Shown: positions 1 to 7,334, counted from the first letter of the stretch. The stretch is DNA of 8,204 nucleotides from Bacillota bacterium (GCA_012841735.1 DUUE01000045.1:1-8204), one strand, 5' to 3'. Translations and numbers: made by a program. The notes: a model not told the origin generated them from the letters alone.

Positions 1-1373
1 GCGGTGTCAAACCGGACGGGACGGACGCCACCAATGCGGTCACCTTTATGATGCTCCAGTCGGCGGGACGGCTGCTGTTGCATGATCCGCCCCAGGCGCT
101 GCGCATCCATAAAGGCACGCCCCATGAGCTGTGGGAAGCGGCCATTGAAACCACCAAACTGGCGGGGGGCGTCCCCACTTTTGAAAATGATGAAATCATT
201 ATTCCCGCCTTAATGAGCCGGGGCCATACGCTGGAGAGTGCGCGCAACTACTGCCTCATCGGCTGTGTGGAGCCGGCCGGCTGCGGCAATGAATGGCCCG
301 CCTGCGGCGGTATTGGCGTAGACACTTACTTTAACCTGGCCAACGTCTTGTGGCTGGCCATTAATGACGGTTACAACATTATGCCCGGCCGCTACGGCGA
401 ACCGCCGCGCAAGGAACGGTGCGGCCTGCCCACCGGTTACCTGTATGAAATGGAAACTTTTGCGGAAGTGCTGAACGCTTTCCGGGCACAGATGGAGTTC
501 TTTGTCAAATGGTTTGCCGGCTGCATCAATGCCTTTGAATATGTGGCCCGGGACGTCCTGCCCCAGCCCGTAGTTTCCGCCACCATGGACGGTTGCATGG
601 AAAAAGGCAGGGATGTGATGTATGGCGGGGCCACATACAACTCCACAGGCATTGCCGGTATTGCCATTGGCAACGTGGTCAGCAGCCTGGGGATTATCAA
701 GCACTGCATCTTTGACAAAAAAATCTGCACGGCCCGTGAATTGCATGACGCCCTCATAAACAACTGGGAAGGTTATGAAGACCTGCACCGCTATATCCGG
801 CACGAAGCGCCCCATTACGGCAACGGCATCAAAGAAATTGACCGGTATGCCAAATGGGTGGCGGACATTTTTGCCGCCGCGGTGAATTCATGCACCGGCC
901 CCCGGGGCCGTTTCAGTGCCGGCCTCTACCCGGTGACAACAAATGTTGTGTTCGGGAAGATGACGGCTGCCACCCCGGACGGGCGTTACCGCGGCGAACC
1001 GCTGGCCGACGGTATTTCTCCGGTCCAGCAGATGGATAAAAACGGGCCTACAGCCATTCTGGTTTCCGTTGCCAATATTGACCAGAGCCAATATCCCAAC
1101 GGTACACTGCTGAATATGAAATTCCATCCCAGCTCCATGCAGGGCGAGGAAGGCGTCACCAAGCTGAAAAACCTGATACAGACCTATTTTGGCATGGGCG
1201 GCATGGAAATGCAGATCAATGTAGTCAGTGCCGAGACGCTGCGCGATGCCCAGAAGAACCCTGACAATTATAAAAACCTGGTAGTGCGGGTGGCCGGCTT
1301 CAGTGCCTACTTTGTGGAACTGCACATTGACGGCCAGAATGACCTGATTCGCCGCACGGAGCTGGCCATGTAA
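1..1373 (+). CDS. Glycyl radical enzyme (pyruvate formate-lyase-like), 5' truncated
   Basis: The reading frame is open from base 3, so the ATG at 48 is internal and the gene starts outside the window. About 456 C-terminal residues are present; family members are usually near 800, so roughly the first 40% is missing. The first residues read GVKPDGTDATN, a conserved family stretch. The thiyl-radical cysteine lies in YCLIGCVEP (Cys codon 264-266, Glu codon 270-272). The radical-bearing glycine lies in RVAGFSAYF (Gly codon 1296-1298), and the protein ends soon after, as usual. Cys-X-Glu is the arrangement of the dehydratase/lyase branch (glycerol dehydratase, choline lyase CutC, hydroxyproline dehydratase), unlike the Cys-Cys of true pyruvate formate-lyase. 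The enzyme would act in the cytoplasm under anoxia after activation by a radical SAM activase, which is not in the window. I cannot assign the substrate. Two further cysteines (282-284, 303-305) follow the active site. Confidence 0.93.
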   Translation, partial: GVKPDGTDATNAVTFMMLQSAGRLLLHDPPQALRIHKGTPHELWEAAIETTKLAGGVPTFENDEIIIPALMSRGHTLESARNYCLIGCVEPAGCGNEWPACGGIGVDTYFNLANVLWLAINDGYNIMPGRYGEPPRKERCGLPTGYLYEMETFAEVLNAFRAQMEFFVKWFAGCINAFEYVARDVLPQPVVSATMDGCMEKGRDVMYGGATYNSTGIAGIAIGNVVSSLGIIKHCIFDKKICTARELHDALINNWEGYEDLHRYIRHEAPHYGNGIKEIDRYAKWVADIFAAAVNSCTGPRGRFSAGLYPVTTNVVFGKMTAATPDGRYRGEPLADGISPVQQMDKNGPTAILVSVANIDQSQYPNGTLLNMKFHPSSMQGEEGVTKLKNLIQTYFGMGGMEMQINVVSAETLRDAQKNPDNYKNLVVRVAGFSAYFVELHIDGQNDLIRRTELAM

Positions 1374-1392
1374 GCCTGAAAACAAGCAACGG

Positions 1393-1424
1393 GGCTGCCT
1401 CATTTCAGGGGCAGCCTGTTTTTT
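1393..1424 (+). terminator. Intrinsic terminator after the glycyl radical enzyme gene
   Basis: A perfect 7-bp stem, GGCTGCC (1393-1399) with GGCAGCC (1410-1416), encloses a 10-base loop. It is followed by TGTTTTTT (1417-1424). It begins 20 bases after the stop codon and is the clearest rho-independent terminator in the window. It separates the glycyl radical enzyme from the next gene. Confidence 0.85.
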
Positions 1425-1531
1425 CTCCGCCGCAGCGGGGCGGGAAAGCCGGAGCCGGTGTTCCGTGCGGCAGGAAGCCGGCGGTTGCCGGCGTATCTTA
1501 TTATGAGAGACAGCAGGAACGGGGGCAAAGA
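1425..1531. other. GC-rich intergenic gap with a GCCGGC inverted repeat
   Basis: This 107-base stretch has no supportable gene. GCCGG recurs several times. GCCGGC at 1477-1482 and at 1487-1492, separated by GGTT, can form a 6-bp hairpin, but each copy is itself palindromic. A TATTAT (1499-1504) could be a -10 box, but no -35 sits at a suitable distance: the nearest, TTGCCG at 1485-1490, is only 8 bases away. The start of the next transcription unit is therefore not resolved. Confidence 0.4.
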
Positions 1532-2194
1532 ATGAAGGAGAAAAAGTGTTTTGTTTCCTGGAGCGGCGGGAAAGACGCCTGCCTGGCTCTGTATAAAGCC
1601 TGCAGGCTGGGATATAAGCCGCACAAGCTGGTTACCATGTTCAGCCGGGAAAGCGGCATCAGCTCGGCGCACCGGCTGCCGGAAGCGCTGATAAAAGCGC
1701 AGGCGGCCGCATTGGGTATTGAGTGTGTCATCGGCCGGGCCTTATTCCATGAATATGAGACTGTGTTTGTAAAGATCCTGCGGGGGCTGAAAAAAGAACA
1801 GATTGCATACGGTATTTTTGGTGACATTGACCTGGCGGAACACAGGCAGTGGGAAGAAAAGGCCTGTGAGCAGGCGGGCCTTGTGGCTGTGCTGCCGCTG
1901 TGGCAGCAGAACCGGAGAGCCCTGGTGGAGGAGTTCCTGGCTCTCGGCTTCAAAGCCAGGATTGTAGTGGTGAATACCGCCATGCTGCCGGCCGCTTTCC
2001 TGGGTCATGATTTAAGCCCGGAGGTGCTGGCGGCCATTGAGGATACGGGAGCGGATGCCTGCGGGGAAAACGGTGAATACCACACCGTGGTCTATGACGG
2101 GCCGCTTTTTCAGCAACCGGTGCCCATCCGTACCGGCCGGGAAATAATCCCGGTCGGCGACAGTTATGCCCAGCTTAAGGTGCACCTGGCCTGA
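1532..2194 (+). CDS. Diphthine--ammonia ligase-like PP-loop ATPase (Dph6/DUF71, ATP_bind_4)
   Basis: The product is 220 residues, a normal size for the single-domain bacterial members of PF01902. The PP-loop that grips ATP is at the N-terminus (SWSGGKDA, residues 9-16). The common final Ser of SGGxDS is Ala here. Other family marks are GDIDLAEHRQW (97-107), PLW (122-124) and the C-terminal GENGEYHT (178-185) followed by YDGPLF. In eukaryotes and archaea such enzymes amidate diphthine on elongation factor 2 using ATP and ammonia. Bacteria lack diphthamide, so the bacterial role is unknown; an ATP-dependent amidation through an adenylated intermediate is an inference. No membrane segment or signal peptide is visible, so it is probably cytoplasmic. 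The ATG at 1532 has GGGGG (1521-1525) six bases upstream. An AAGGAG lies just inside the gene, but no in-frame start follows it. The ABC exporter pair begins 35 bases downstream. Confidence 0.88.
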   Translation: MKEKKCFVSWSGGKDACLALYKACRLGYKPHKLVTMFSRESGISSAHRLPEALIKAQAAALGIECVIGRALFHEYETVFVKILRGLKKEQIAYGIFGDIDLAEHRQWEEKACEQAGLVAVLPLWQQNRRALVEEFLALGFKARIVVVNTAMLPAAFLGHDLSPEVLAAIEDTGADACGENGEYHTVVYDGPLFQQPVPIRTGREIIPVGDSYAQLKVHLA

Positions 2195-2217
2195 AGAAAA
2201 AAAGACTGTAATTTTGT

Positions 2218-2222
2218 GGAGG
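2218..2222 (+). promoter_or_regulatory. Ribosome binding site that selects ATG 2230
   Basis: GGAGG at 2218-2222 lies 7 bases before ATG 2230 but only 4 before the in-frame TTG at 2227. Spacing and codon type both favour the ATG. Confidence 0.75.
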
Positions 2223-2229
2223 CCTGTTG

Positions 2230-3960
2230 ATGAAAAGGATTTTTCCCTATATCCGGCGTTATCAACTATATTACATCATACCTGTCTGTTCCATGCTGCT
2301 GGCAGTGGGACTTGATATGCTGAACCCGATTGTGACGCAGAAAATCATCGACGATGTGATTACGGCAGGCCGGTATGAACTGTTTCGCAACCTGCTTTTG
2401 GCCTTTCTCGGCATCACACTGGGCAGGGCTCTTTTCGGTTATCTGCGCGACTACCTTTTTGATGTGGCGGGCTCCCGCATTGCAGTTGACATTCGCAATG
2501 ATTTGTTTACTCATATCCAGACGCTGCCCTTTGATTATTTTGACGGTGTCAATACGGGCGAGATTATGTCCCGGACCACGGAAGACATTAATAATATCTG
2601 GAATGCCCTGGGGTTTGCCGTCCGTGTTTTTACCGAGCAGGTGCTTTACTTGCTTATTGCCACAGTCTTGCTTTTTACCACGGACTGGAAACTGGCCATT
2701 ATAACTGTTTTGCTGATGCCGCTTATGCTGCGGCTGGCACTGGTCCTGGAGCAGAAAATCAGCGCGGCTTTCGGGCGGCTGAGTGACCAGAATGCGGAAC
2801 TTAATACCACCGCCCAGGAAAACCTGGCAGGTGTGAGGCTGGTGAAATCATTCGGCCGCGAAAAGTATGAACTGCAAAAATTCCTGCAGGAGAACGAGAG
2901 CTACTGCCGGCTGAGTGTGGAGGCGGCCCGTGTCTGGGGCACCTACCACCCGGTAATTGAATTCTTGTCCAACCTGGTGCTTGTGCTGGTAATTTCCGTC
3001 GGCGGGATTTTTGTTATCGGCAGCCGGATGACGCTGGGCGAACTGGTGAAATTTAACGGCTATGTAATGATGCTGGTCTGGCCGCTGCGCATGATGGGCT
3101 TTCTTACCAATATGATTGCCCGCTGCAATGCTTCGGCGAAAAAAGTTTTTGCTATCATGGACGTGAAGCCCACCATTGTCTCCCCGCCTGTCGCCAAAGT
3201 ACCGGCGGAGTTTCGGGGACATGTGGTTTTTGAAAATGTTTCCTTTAAATATCATGATAAATATGTACTGAAAAATATCAGCCTGGATGCCCCTCCCGGT
3301 TCCACCGTGGCCATCATGGGGGCCACGGGGGCGGGGAAAAGTTCTCTTATCAACCTGATCGGCCGTTTTTATGACTGCAGCGAAGGCAGGATCCTGGTCG
3401 ACGGCATTGATGTCAGGGAGATAGACCTGAAACTTCTCCGGGACAATATTGCCGTCGTCATGCAGGACACTTTTCTTTTTTCCGATACAATTTATGAAAA
3501 TATTACTTTTGCCGTGGACAATGTGACGGACCAAGCGTTCCGGGAAGCTGTGGCGGACGCCCAGGTGGAAGAATTTGTTCATGAGCTGGAAGACGGCTAC
3601 CAGACAGTGGTGGGCGAGCGGGGAGTGGGCCTGTCCGGCGGGCAAAAACAAAGAATTTCCCTGGCCAGGGCCATGCTGAAGCGGAGCAAGGTTTTGATTT
3701 TGGATGATGCCACTTCGGCCCTGGATATGGAAACGGAATACGCCATTCAGAAAGCACTGGAAAAACGGCGGCTGACGAAATTTATCATTGCCCACCGTAT
3801 TTCCGCCGTGAAAAATGCCACTGAAATCCTGATTATGGAAAATGGTGAGATTGTGGAGCGGGGTACCCACAGCGAGCTTCTGGCACGCAGGGGCAAATAC
3901 TACACCATTTACCGTGAGCAGTTTAAAGATCTGGACGACCTGCCGGTGGGAGGGAACTAA
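2230..3960 (+). CDS. ABC exporter half-transporter, subunit with degenerate Walker B (TM287/BmrC-like)
   Basis: The product is 576 residues: an N-terminal six-helix exporter domain (hydrophobic segments near 14-36, 53-73, 130-151, 153-173, 243-264 and 275-296) fused to a C-terminal ATPase. ATPase motifs are Walker A GATGAGKS (364-371, Lys370), Q-loop Gln412, signature LSGGQ (468-472), Walker B ending LILDD and H-loop His522. The usual catalytic Glu after Walker B is Asp493 (codon 3706-3708). This is the hallmark of the subunit that supplies the weak ATP site in heterodimeric exporters such as TM287/288 and BmrCD. Its intact LSGGQ would complete the good site with the next gene's Walker motifs. 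It sits in the cytoplasmic membrane and probably exports a hydrophobic drug, lipid or peptide; the substrate cannot be read from sequence. Starting at the in-frame TTG (2227) would add one residue. Confidence 0.93.
   Translation: MKRIFPYIRRYQLYYIIPVCSMLLAVGLDMLNPIVTQKIIDDVITAGRYELFRNLLLAFLGITLGRALFGYLRDYLFDVAGSRIAVDIRNDLFTHIQTLPFDYFDGVNTGEIMSRTTEDINNIWNALGFAVRVFTEQVLYLLIATVLLFTTDWKLAIITVLLMPLMLRLALVLEQKISAAFGRLSDQNAELNTTAQENLAGVRLVKSFGREKYELQKFLQENESYCRLSVEAARVWGTYHPVIEFLSNLVLVLVISVGGIFVIGSRMTLGELVKFNGYVMMLVWPLRMMGFLTNMIARCNASAKKVFAIMDVKPTIVSPPVAKVPAEFRGHVVFENVSFKYHDKYVLKNISLDAPPGSTVAIMGATGAGKSSLINLIGRFYDCSEGRILVDGIDVREIDLKLLRDNIAVVMQDTFLFSDTIYENITFAVDNVTDQAFREAVADAQVEEFVHELEDGYQTVVGERGVGLSGGQKQRISLARAMLKRSKVLILDDATSALDMETEYAIQKALEKRRLTKFIIAHRISAVKNATEILIMENGEIVERGTHSELLARRGKYYTIYREQFKDLDDLPVGGN
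3948..3954 (+). promoter_or_regulatory. Ribosome binding site for the second exporter gene, inside the first
   Basis: GGGAGGG at 3948-3954 overlaps the last codons of the upstream gene and lies 6 bases before GTG 3961. It supports the GTG start and coupled translation of the two subunits. Confidence 0.75.
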
Positions 3961-5748
3961 GTGAGCAGAAATACCTTCCGGGAAGACGAAAAGCATCAGG
4001 AAACGGTTAATTTTAAAATTATTATCCGCCTCTTCAAATATCTTGCACCTTACAAGGCGGAAGTTGCGCAAACGCTGCTTTTAATGGCAGTGGTGGTGGC
4101 CGTCTCCCTGGTGACGCCCCTACTGCTGCGCCTGGCCATCAATGATTATATTGCCCGGGAAAATATCCGAGGCCTTGTCATGCTGGGTGTGATCATGTCT
4201 CTGATCTACCTGGCGGCCATGATTTGTTCCCGCCGGCGCATTCTGATCATGTCGCAGGTTTCCGCCAATATCCTGCTGAAAATCCGGCAGGACCTGTTTG
4301 CGCACATTCAAAAGCTTTCTTTTTCCTTTTTTGATTCCCGCCCGGTGGGGAAAATACTGGCCAGGATCATCAGTGATGTCAATTCTCTGGGCGATCTCTT
4401 TACCAGCGCCGTCACAAACCTGATCCCGGAAGCAGTGTTGCTGACGGCGGTGGTCACCATTATGCTGGTGCTCAACTGGAAACTGGCCCTGGCCGGCCTT
4501 GTCATGCTGCCGTTTTTATCCCTTGCCCTTTTTCTGATTCAGATTACTTCCCGTAAACGCTGGCGTGAATTCCGCAAAAAACGTTCCAATCTGAATGCTT
4601 TTGTTCATGAAGACTATTCGGGGATCCGGGTGGTGCAGAGTTTTACCCGGGAAAAAAAGACTGAGGCCATCTTTTCCGAACTGTCGCTCACAGTTGCCAG
4701 AAGTTTCATTGATGCCATCAAATTTGCCAACGCTTTCTGGGTGGTGGTGGAACTGTCATGGGGCATCGGCTCGCTAATTGTCTTCTGGTTCGGGACACGT
4801 TTGCTGGCGGCCGGCGAGATTCTGATCGGCGACCTTGTTGCCTTCACCGGCTATATCACCATGTTCTGGCGGCCCATTATGAGCATCAGCGATTTTTACA
4901 ATATCCTGGTGACAAACCTCTCCGGGGCCGAACGAATTTTTGAAATTATGGATATTGAACCGGATATAGTGAACGCCCCGGATGCCGTTGAACTGCCTGA
5001 AATTGTGGGCGATGTGACTTTTGACCATGTTACTTTTGCCTATGATGACAGCGAAATTGTTTTGGATGACGTGAGCTTTACGGTCAAGGCGGGTGAAACC
5101 GTTGCCCTGGTGGGGCATACAGGATCGGGAAAAACCACCATTGTCAACCTCATCAGCCGCTTTTATGACCCGCAGCAGGGCAGGGTACTGGTGGACGGCT
5201 ACGATATTAAAAAGGTAACTCTGGAATCACTGCGCCGGCAAATGGGGGTCATGACGCAGGACACATTCATGTTCTCCGGCTCCATCAAAGAAAACATCCG
5301 CTACGGCAGGCTGGATGCCACGGATGAAGAAGTAATCAAGGCCGCCAAAACTGTCAATGCCCATGATTTTATCATGAAGCTGGAAAAAGGCTATGATACG
5401 GATGTTAATGAAAGGGGTTCACGGCTGTCCATGGGACAGCGGCAGTTAATTGCCCTGGCAAGAGCCCTCCTTGCCGACCCCAGAATCCTCATCCTGGACG
5501 AAGCCACGTCCAGCATTGACACCCAGACGGAGAAGCTGGTCCAGGAAGGCCTGAACAGGCTTTTTGCCGGCAGGACATCATTTGTCATTGCCCACAGGCT
5601 TTCCACCATCCGCAATGCGGACAGGATTTTTGTCATAGAGGACGGCCGCATCAAAGAAACGGGCACCCACCGGGAACTGCTGGCACAAAGGGGCCGCTAC
5701 TTCCAGCTTTATCAGGCACAATACAGATTTCTGCACGAAGGTGCGTAA
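3961..5748 (+). CDS. ABC exporter half-transporter, partner subunit with canonical Walker B (TM288/BmrD-like)
   Basis: The product is 595 residues with the same layout as its neighbour: a six-helix membrane domain (segments near 36-58, 71-91, 151-171, 174-195, 258-279 and 290-312), then an ATPase. Motifs are Walker A GHTGSGKT (385-392, Lys391), Q-loop Gln433, Walker B LILDE with catalytic Glu514 (codon 5500-5502), and H-loop His545. The signature is LSMGQ (489-493), with Met491 replacing the first Gly of LSGGQ. This complements the upstream subunit: the deviant signature would face that subunit's Asp-containing Walker B to make the degenerate site, while this subunit's Walker motifs pair with the neighbour's intact LSGGQ. 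The hydrophilic N-terminus before the first helix is longer than the partner's, as is common for this subunit. The start is a GTG directly abutting the previous TAA; no ATG fits the binding site better. No terminator follows. Confidence 0.94.
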   Translation: MSRNTFREDEKHQETVNFKIIIRLFKYLAPYKAEVAQTLLLMAVVVAVSLVTPLLLRLAINDYIARENIRGLVMLGVIMSLIYLAAMICSRRRILIMSQVSANILLKIRQDLFAHIQKLSFSFFDSRPVGKILARIISDVNSLGDLFTSAVTNLIPEAVLLTAVVTIMLVLNWKLALAGLVMLPFLSLALFLIQITSRKRWREFRKKRSNLNAFVHEDYSGIRVVQSFTREKKTEAIFSELSLTVARSFIDAIKFANAFWVVVELSWGIGSLIVFWFGTRLLAAGEILIGDLVAFTGYITMFWRPIMSISDFYNILVTNLSGAERIFEIMDIEPDIVNAPDAVELPEIVGDVTFDHVTFAYDDSEIVLDDVSFTVKAGETVALVGHTGSGKTTIVNLISRFYDPQQGRVLVDGYDIKKVTLESLRRQMGVMTQDTFMFSGSIKENIRYGRLDATDEEVIKAAKTVNAHDFIMKLEKGYDTDVNERGSRLSMGQRQLIALARALLADPRILILDEATSSIDTQTEKLVQEGLNRLFAGRTSFVIAHRLSTIRNADRIFVIEDGRIKETGTHRELLAQRGRYFQLYQAQYRFLHEGA

Positions 5749-5753
5749 ACAGG

Positions 5754-5759
5754 TATAAT
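5754..5759 (+). promoter_or_regulatory. Possible -10 box just after the exporter operon
   Basis: A perfect TATAAT lies 5 bases after the exporter stop codon. No good -35 is found 16-19 bases upstream; the best fits, such as TTCTGC at 5729-5734, are poor. If used, it would give the flavoprotein gene a leader of about 105 bases. It could be chance. Confidence 0.3.
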
Positions 5760-5805
5760 GCACCTCTGTGGACAACGGATAAGATGGCGGGAAAAGTACA
5801 AATAT

Positions 5806-5836
5806 TTGCCAAAACAGCCTGAAGCTGTGTTATGAT
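5806..5836 (+). promoter_or_regulatory. Extended -10 promoter for the flavoprotein gene
   Basis: TGTTATGAT at 5828-5836 is an extended -10 element (TG, one base, then TATGAT). A TTGCCA at 5806-5811 could be a -35 with a long 19-base spacer, which the extended -10 would tolerate. Transcription would start near 5843, about 28 bases before ATG 5871. Confidence 0.6.
5811..5831. promoter_or_regulatory. Inverted repeat in the promoter spacer, candidate operator
   Basis: ACAGC (5814-5818) and GCTGT (5824-5828) form a perfect 5-bp inverted repeat around CTGAA. Further A-T matches occur outside it (5812 with 5830, 5811 with 5831). It lies between the -35 and -10 elements, where a repressor could block polymerase. 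The repeat is short, and no regulator gene is in the window. Confidence 0.35.
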
Positions 5837-5856
5837 AAATGTGAAAACAATATCGT

Positions 5857-5864
5857 AGGGAGGT
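5857..5864 (+). promoter_or_regulatory. Ribosome binding site that selects ATG 5871
   Basis: AGGGAGGT at 5857-5864 is a strong site. Its GGAGG ends 7 bases before ATG 5871 but only 1 base before the in-frame ATG at 5865, so 5871 is the more likely start. Confidence 0.8.
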
Positions 5865-5870
5865 ATGCAG

Positions 5871-7313
5871 ATGGTACAATACGGCTCGGAAGTGTTTCAG
5901 AATTACAGCCTGCCGCAACAGTTTGCCAAAAAAGGCATTGCTACGGCAAAAACTGTTGCCGAAGCGCAGAGAGAGATTAAAGTAATCCGTGAAACGGATG
6001 TCATTGTGGTAGGCGGGGGCCCCGGCGGCATAGCGGCAGCAGTGGCCGCGGCAAGAGGCGGAGCCAAAACCATCCTGCTGGAAAGATACGGCCATCTGGG
6101 CGGCATGTCCACCGGCGGCCTGGTTAACATTATTCCCAATTTGAGCGATATCTACGGCGAACAGTGGATTGGCGGTTTTTGCCAGGAAGTGCTGGACAGG
6201 CTGGCGGCACGCGGGGCGGCGTGTTTCCCTGAAAAATGCTATTGGGGCAAAAGCGAAACTTCAGTTGTCGATACATACCTGAAAGCAAATATGATGCATT
6301 TTTATATCCGTAAAAACAGGGAGGGGAAATATGTTGTCCTGTATACGGCGGTGATAGACCCCGAAGTTGCCAAAGACGAGATGAACACCATGGTTTTGGA
6401 AACCGGCGCCGAACTGCTTTTGCATTCCTGGGTAACCGCACCCATCATGGACGGCAAGACGGTAAAGGGAGTTATTGTGGAAAGCAAGTCGGGGAGGCAG
6501 GCTCTCCTTGGCAAAGTGGTGATCGATTGCACCGGTGACGGGGATCTGCTGCCCGGTACAGGAACCGAAACGACAGCTTATATGCTGCCCGGCACCAGAA
6601 TTGCACAGTTTGGCTTTGTTTACTGGATCTGCAATGTTGACCTGAAAAGATACGACGACTTCATGAACTCCGAGCCGGAAAAATACGCAGAAGTATCCGC
6701 AAAAATCAGCAGCCTGGGAGGCTCGGTTCGTTTCTCCAGTGGCCTGCTCCGGCACCAGGAAGGTGTTGTCTGGATCCATCGCCTTATAGGCTCACTACAC
6801 CAGACCGACGTGGAAGAGATGACTTATATTGATGTGAAGACGCGCAAAGAATCCGTCAGAAACTGGGAATTGCTGCGCGCCTACATGCCGGGTTTTGAAA
6901 GAAGCTTTATCATGCTAAGTGCGCCGCAACTCGGTACTTCCGGCGGGCGCAGGATCGTCGGCGAATATTTCCTTACCGCCAAAGACATGGACACGGATGA
7001 GCCGTTTGACGATACCATCGCCATTTTTGCAGACAACGACCGCGGCGAACTGTCGCTGCGCTACCCCAGGACGTACATTCCCTACCGGGCGCTGGTGCCA
7101 AAGGAAACGGAAGGCTTGCTGGTGGCTTGCCGCGCCTTTTCCGCCGACCATGATTTCAGTGAATTTTTCAACCTCATTCCGCACTGTATGTGTTTCGGCC
7201 AGGCGGCCGGGACGGCGGCCGCCATTGCCGTACGGGACGGCGTTGCCGTCAGAAATGTTAATTTTACTGCAGTGCGCAATGCCTTGCTCACACAAGGCGT
7301 CATTCTGCCGTGA
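5871..7313 (+). CDS. FAD-dependent oxidoreductase (FAD_oxidored family, PF12831 type)
   Basis: The product is 480 residues with no signal peptide or membrane segment. After about 43 variable residues comes a dinucleotide-binding Rossmann motif, VVGGGPGG (46-53), then Glu71 at the end of the second strand, the usual contact for the FAD ribose. The following GHLGGMSTGG (74-83) is typical of this family. RRIVGEY (from residue 360) and the C-terminal FNLIPHC and GQAAGTAAA (443-451) match the distal FAD-binding part. Such proteins are cytoplasmic flavoproteins, often placed beside catabolic genes; the substrate and electron partner are unknown and cannot be inferred here. The gene has its own promoter and a strong ribosome binding site, so it is probably a separate unit from the exporter operon. 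It ends 28 bases before the stop of the convergent hydrolase gene. The ATG at 5865 would add two residues but is too close to the binding site. Confidence 0.9.
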   Translation: MVQYGSEVFQNYSLPQQFAKKGIATAKTVAEAQREIKVIRETDVIVVGGGPGGIAAAVAAARGGAKTILLERYGHLGGMSTGGLVNIIPNLSDIYGEQWIGGFCQEVLDRLAARGAACFPEKCYWGKSETSVVDTYLKANMMHFYIRKNREGKYVVLYTAVIDPEVAKDEMNTMVLETGAELLLHSWVTAPIMDGKTVKGVIVESKSGRQALLGKVVIDCTGDGDLLPGTGTETTAYMLPGTRIAQFGFVYWICNVDLKRYDDFMNSEPEKYAEVSAKISSLGGSVRFSSGLLRHQEGVVWIHRLIGSLHQTDVEEMTYIDVKTRKESVRNWELLRAYMPGFERSFIMLSAPQLGTSGGRRIVGEYFLTAKDMDTDEPFDDTIAIFADNDRGELSLRYPRTYIPYRALVPKETEGLLVACRAFSADHDFSEFFNLIPHCMCFGQAAGTAAAIAVRDGVAVRNVNFTAVRNALLTQGVILP

Positions 7314-7334
7314 CAGTTTTCTTTGGCCTGTTGG

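Noticed and set aside
48..50. ATG at 48 as the start of the glycyl radical enzyme
   Set aside because: The upstream in-frame codons encode conserved family residues (GVKPDGTDATN), so this Met is internal and the gene starts outside the window.
888..1403. 171-codon minus-strand frame opposite the glycyl radical enzyme
   Set aside because: It is antisense to the conserved glycyl radical region and has no recognisable protein motif.
2848..4071. 407-codon open frame on the minus strand across the exporter gene junction
   Set aside because: It lies antisense to two genes with complete ABC motifs, has no recognisable domain of its own, and reflects GC-biased codons in the true frame.
5733..5744. 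Small hairpin GCAC-GAAG-GTGC at the end of the second exporter gene
   Set aside because: It has only 4 base pairs, lies inside the coding sequence and has no T-tract, so it is not a terminator.
5767..5779. TGTGGACAA resembling an inverted DnaA box (TGTGGATAA)
   Set aside because: It is one copy with a mismatch, with no cluster of boxes, AT-rich unwinding region or replication gene nearby.
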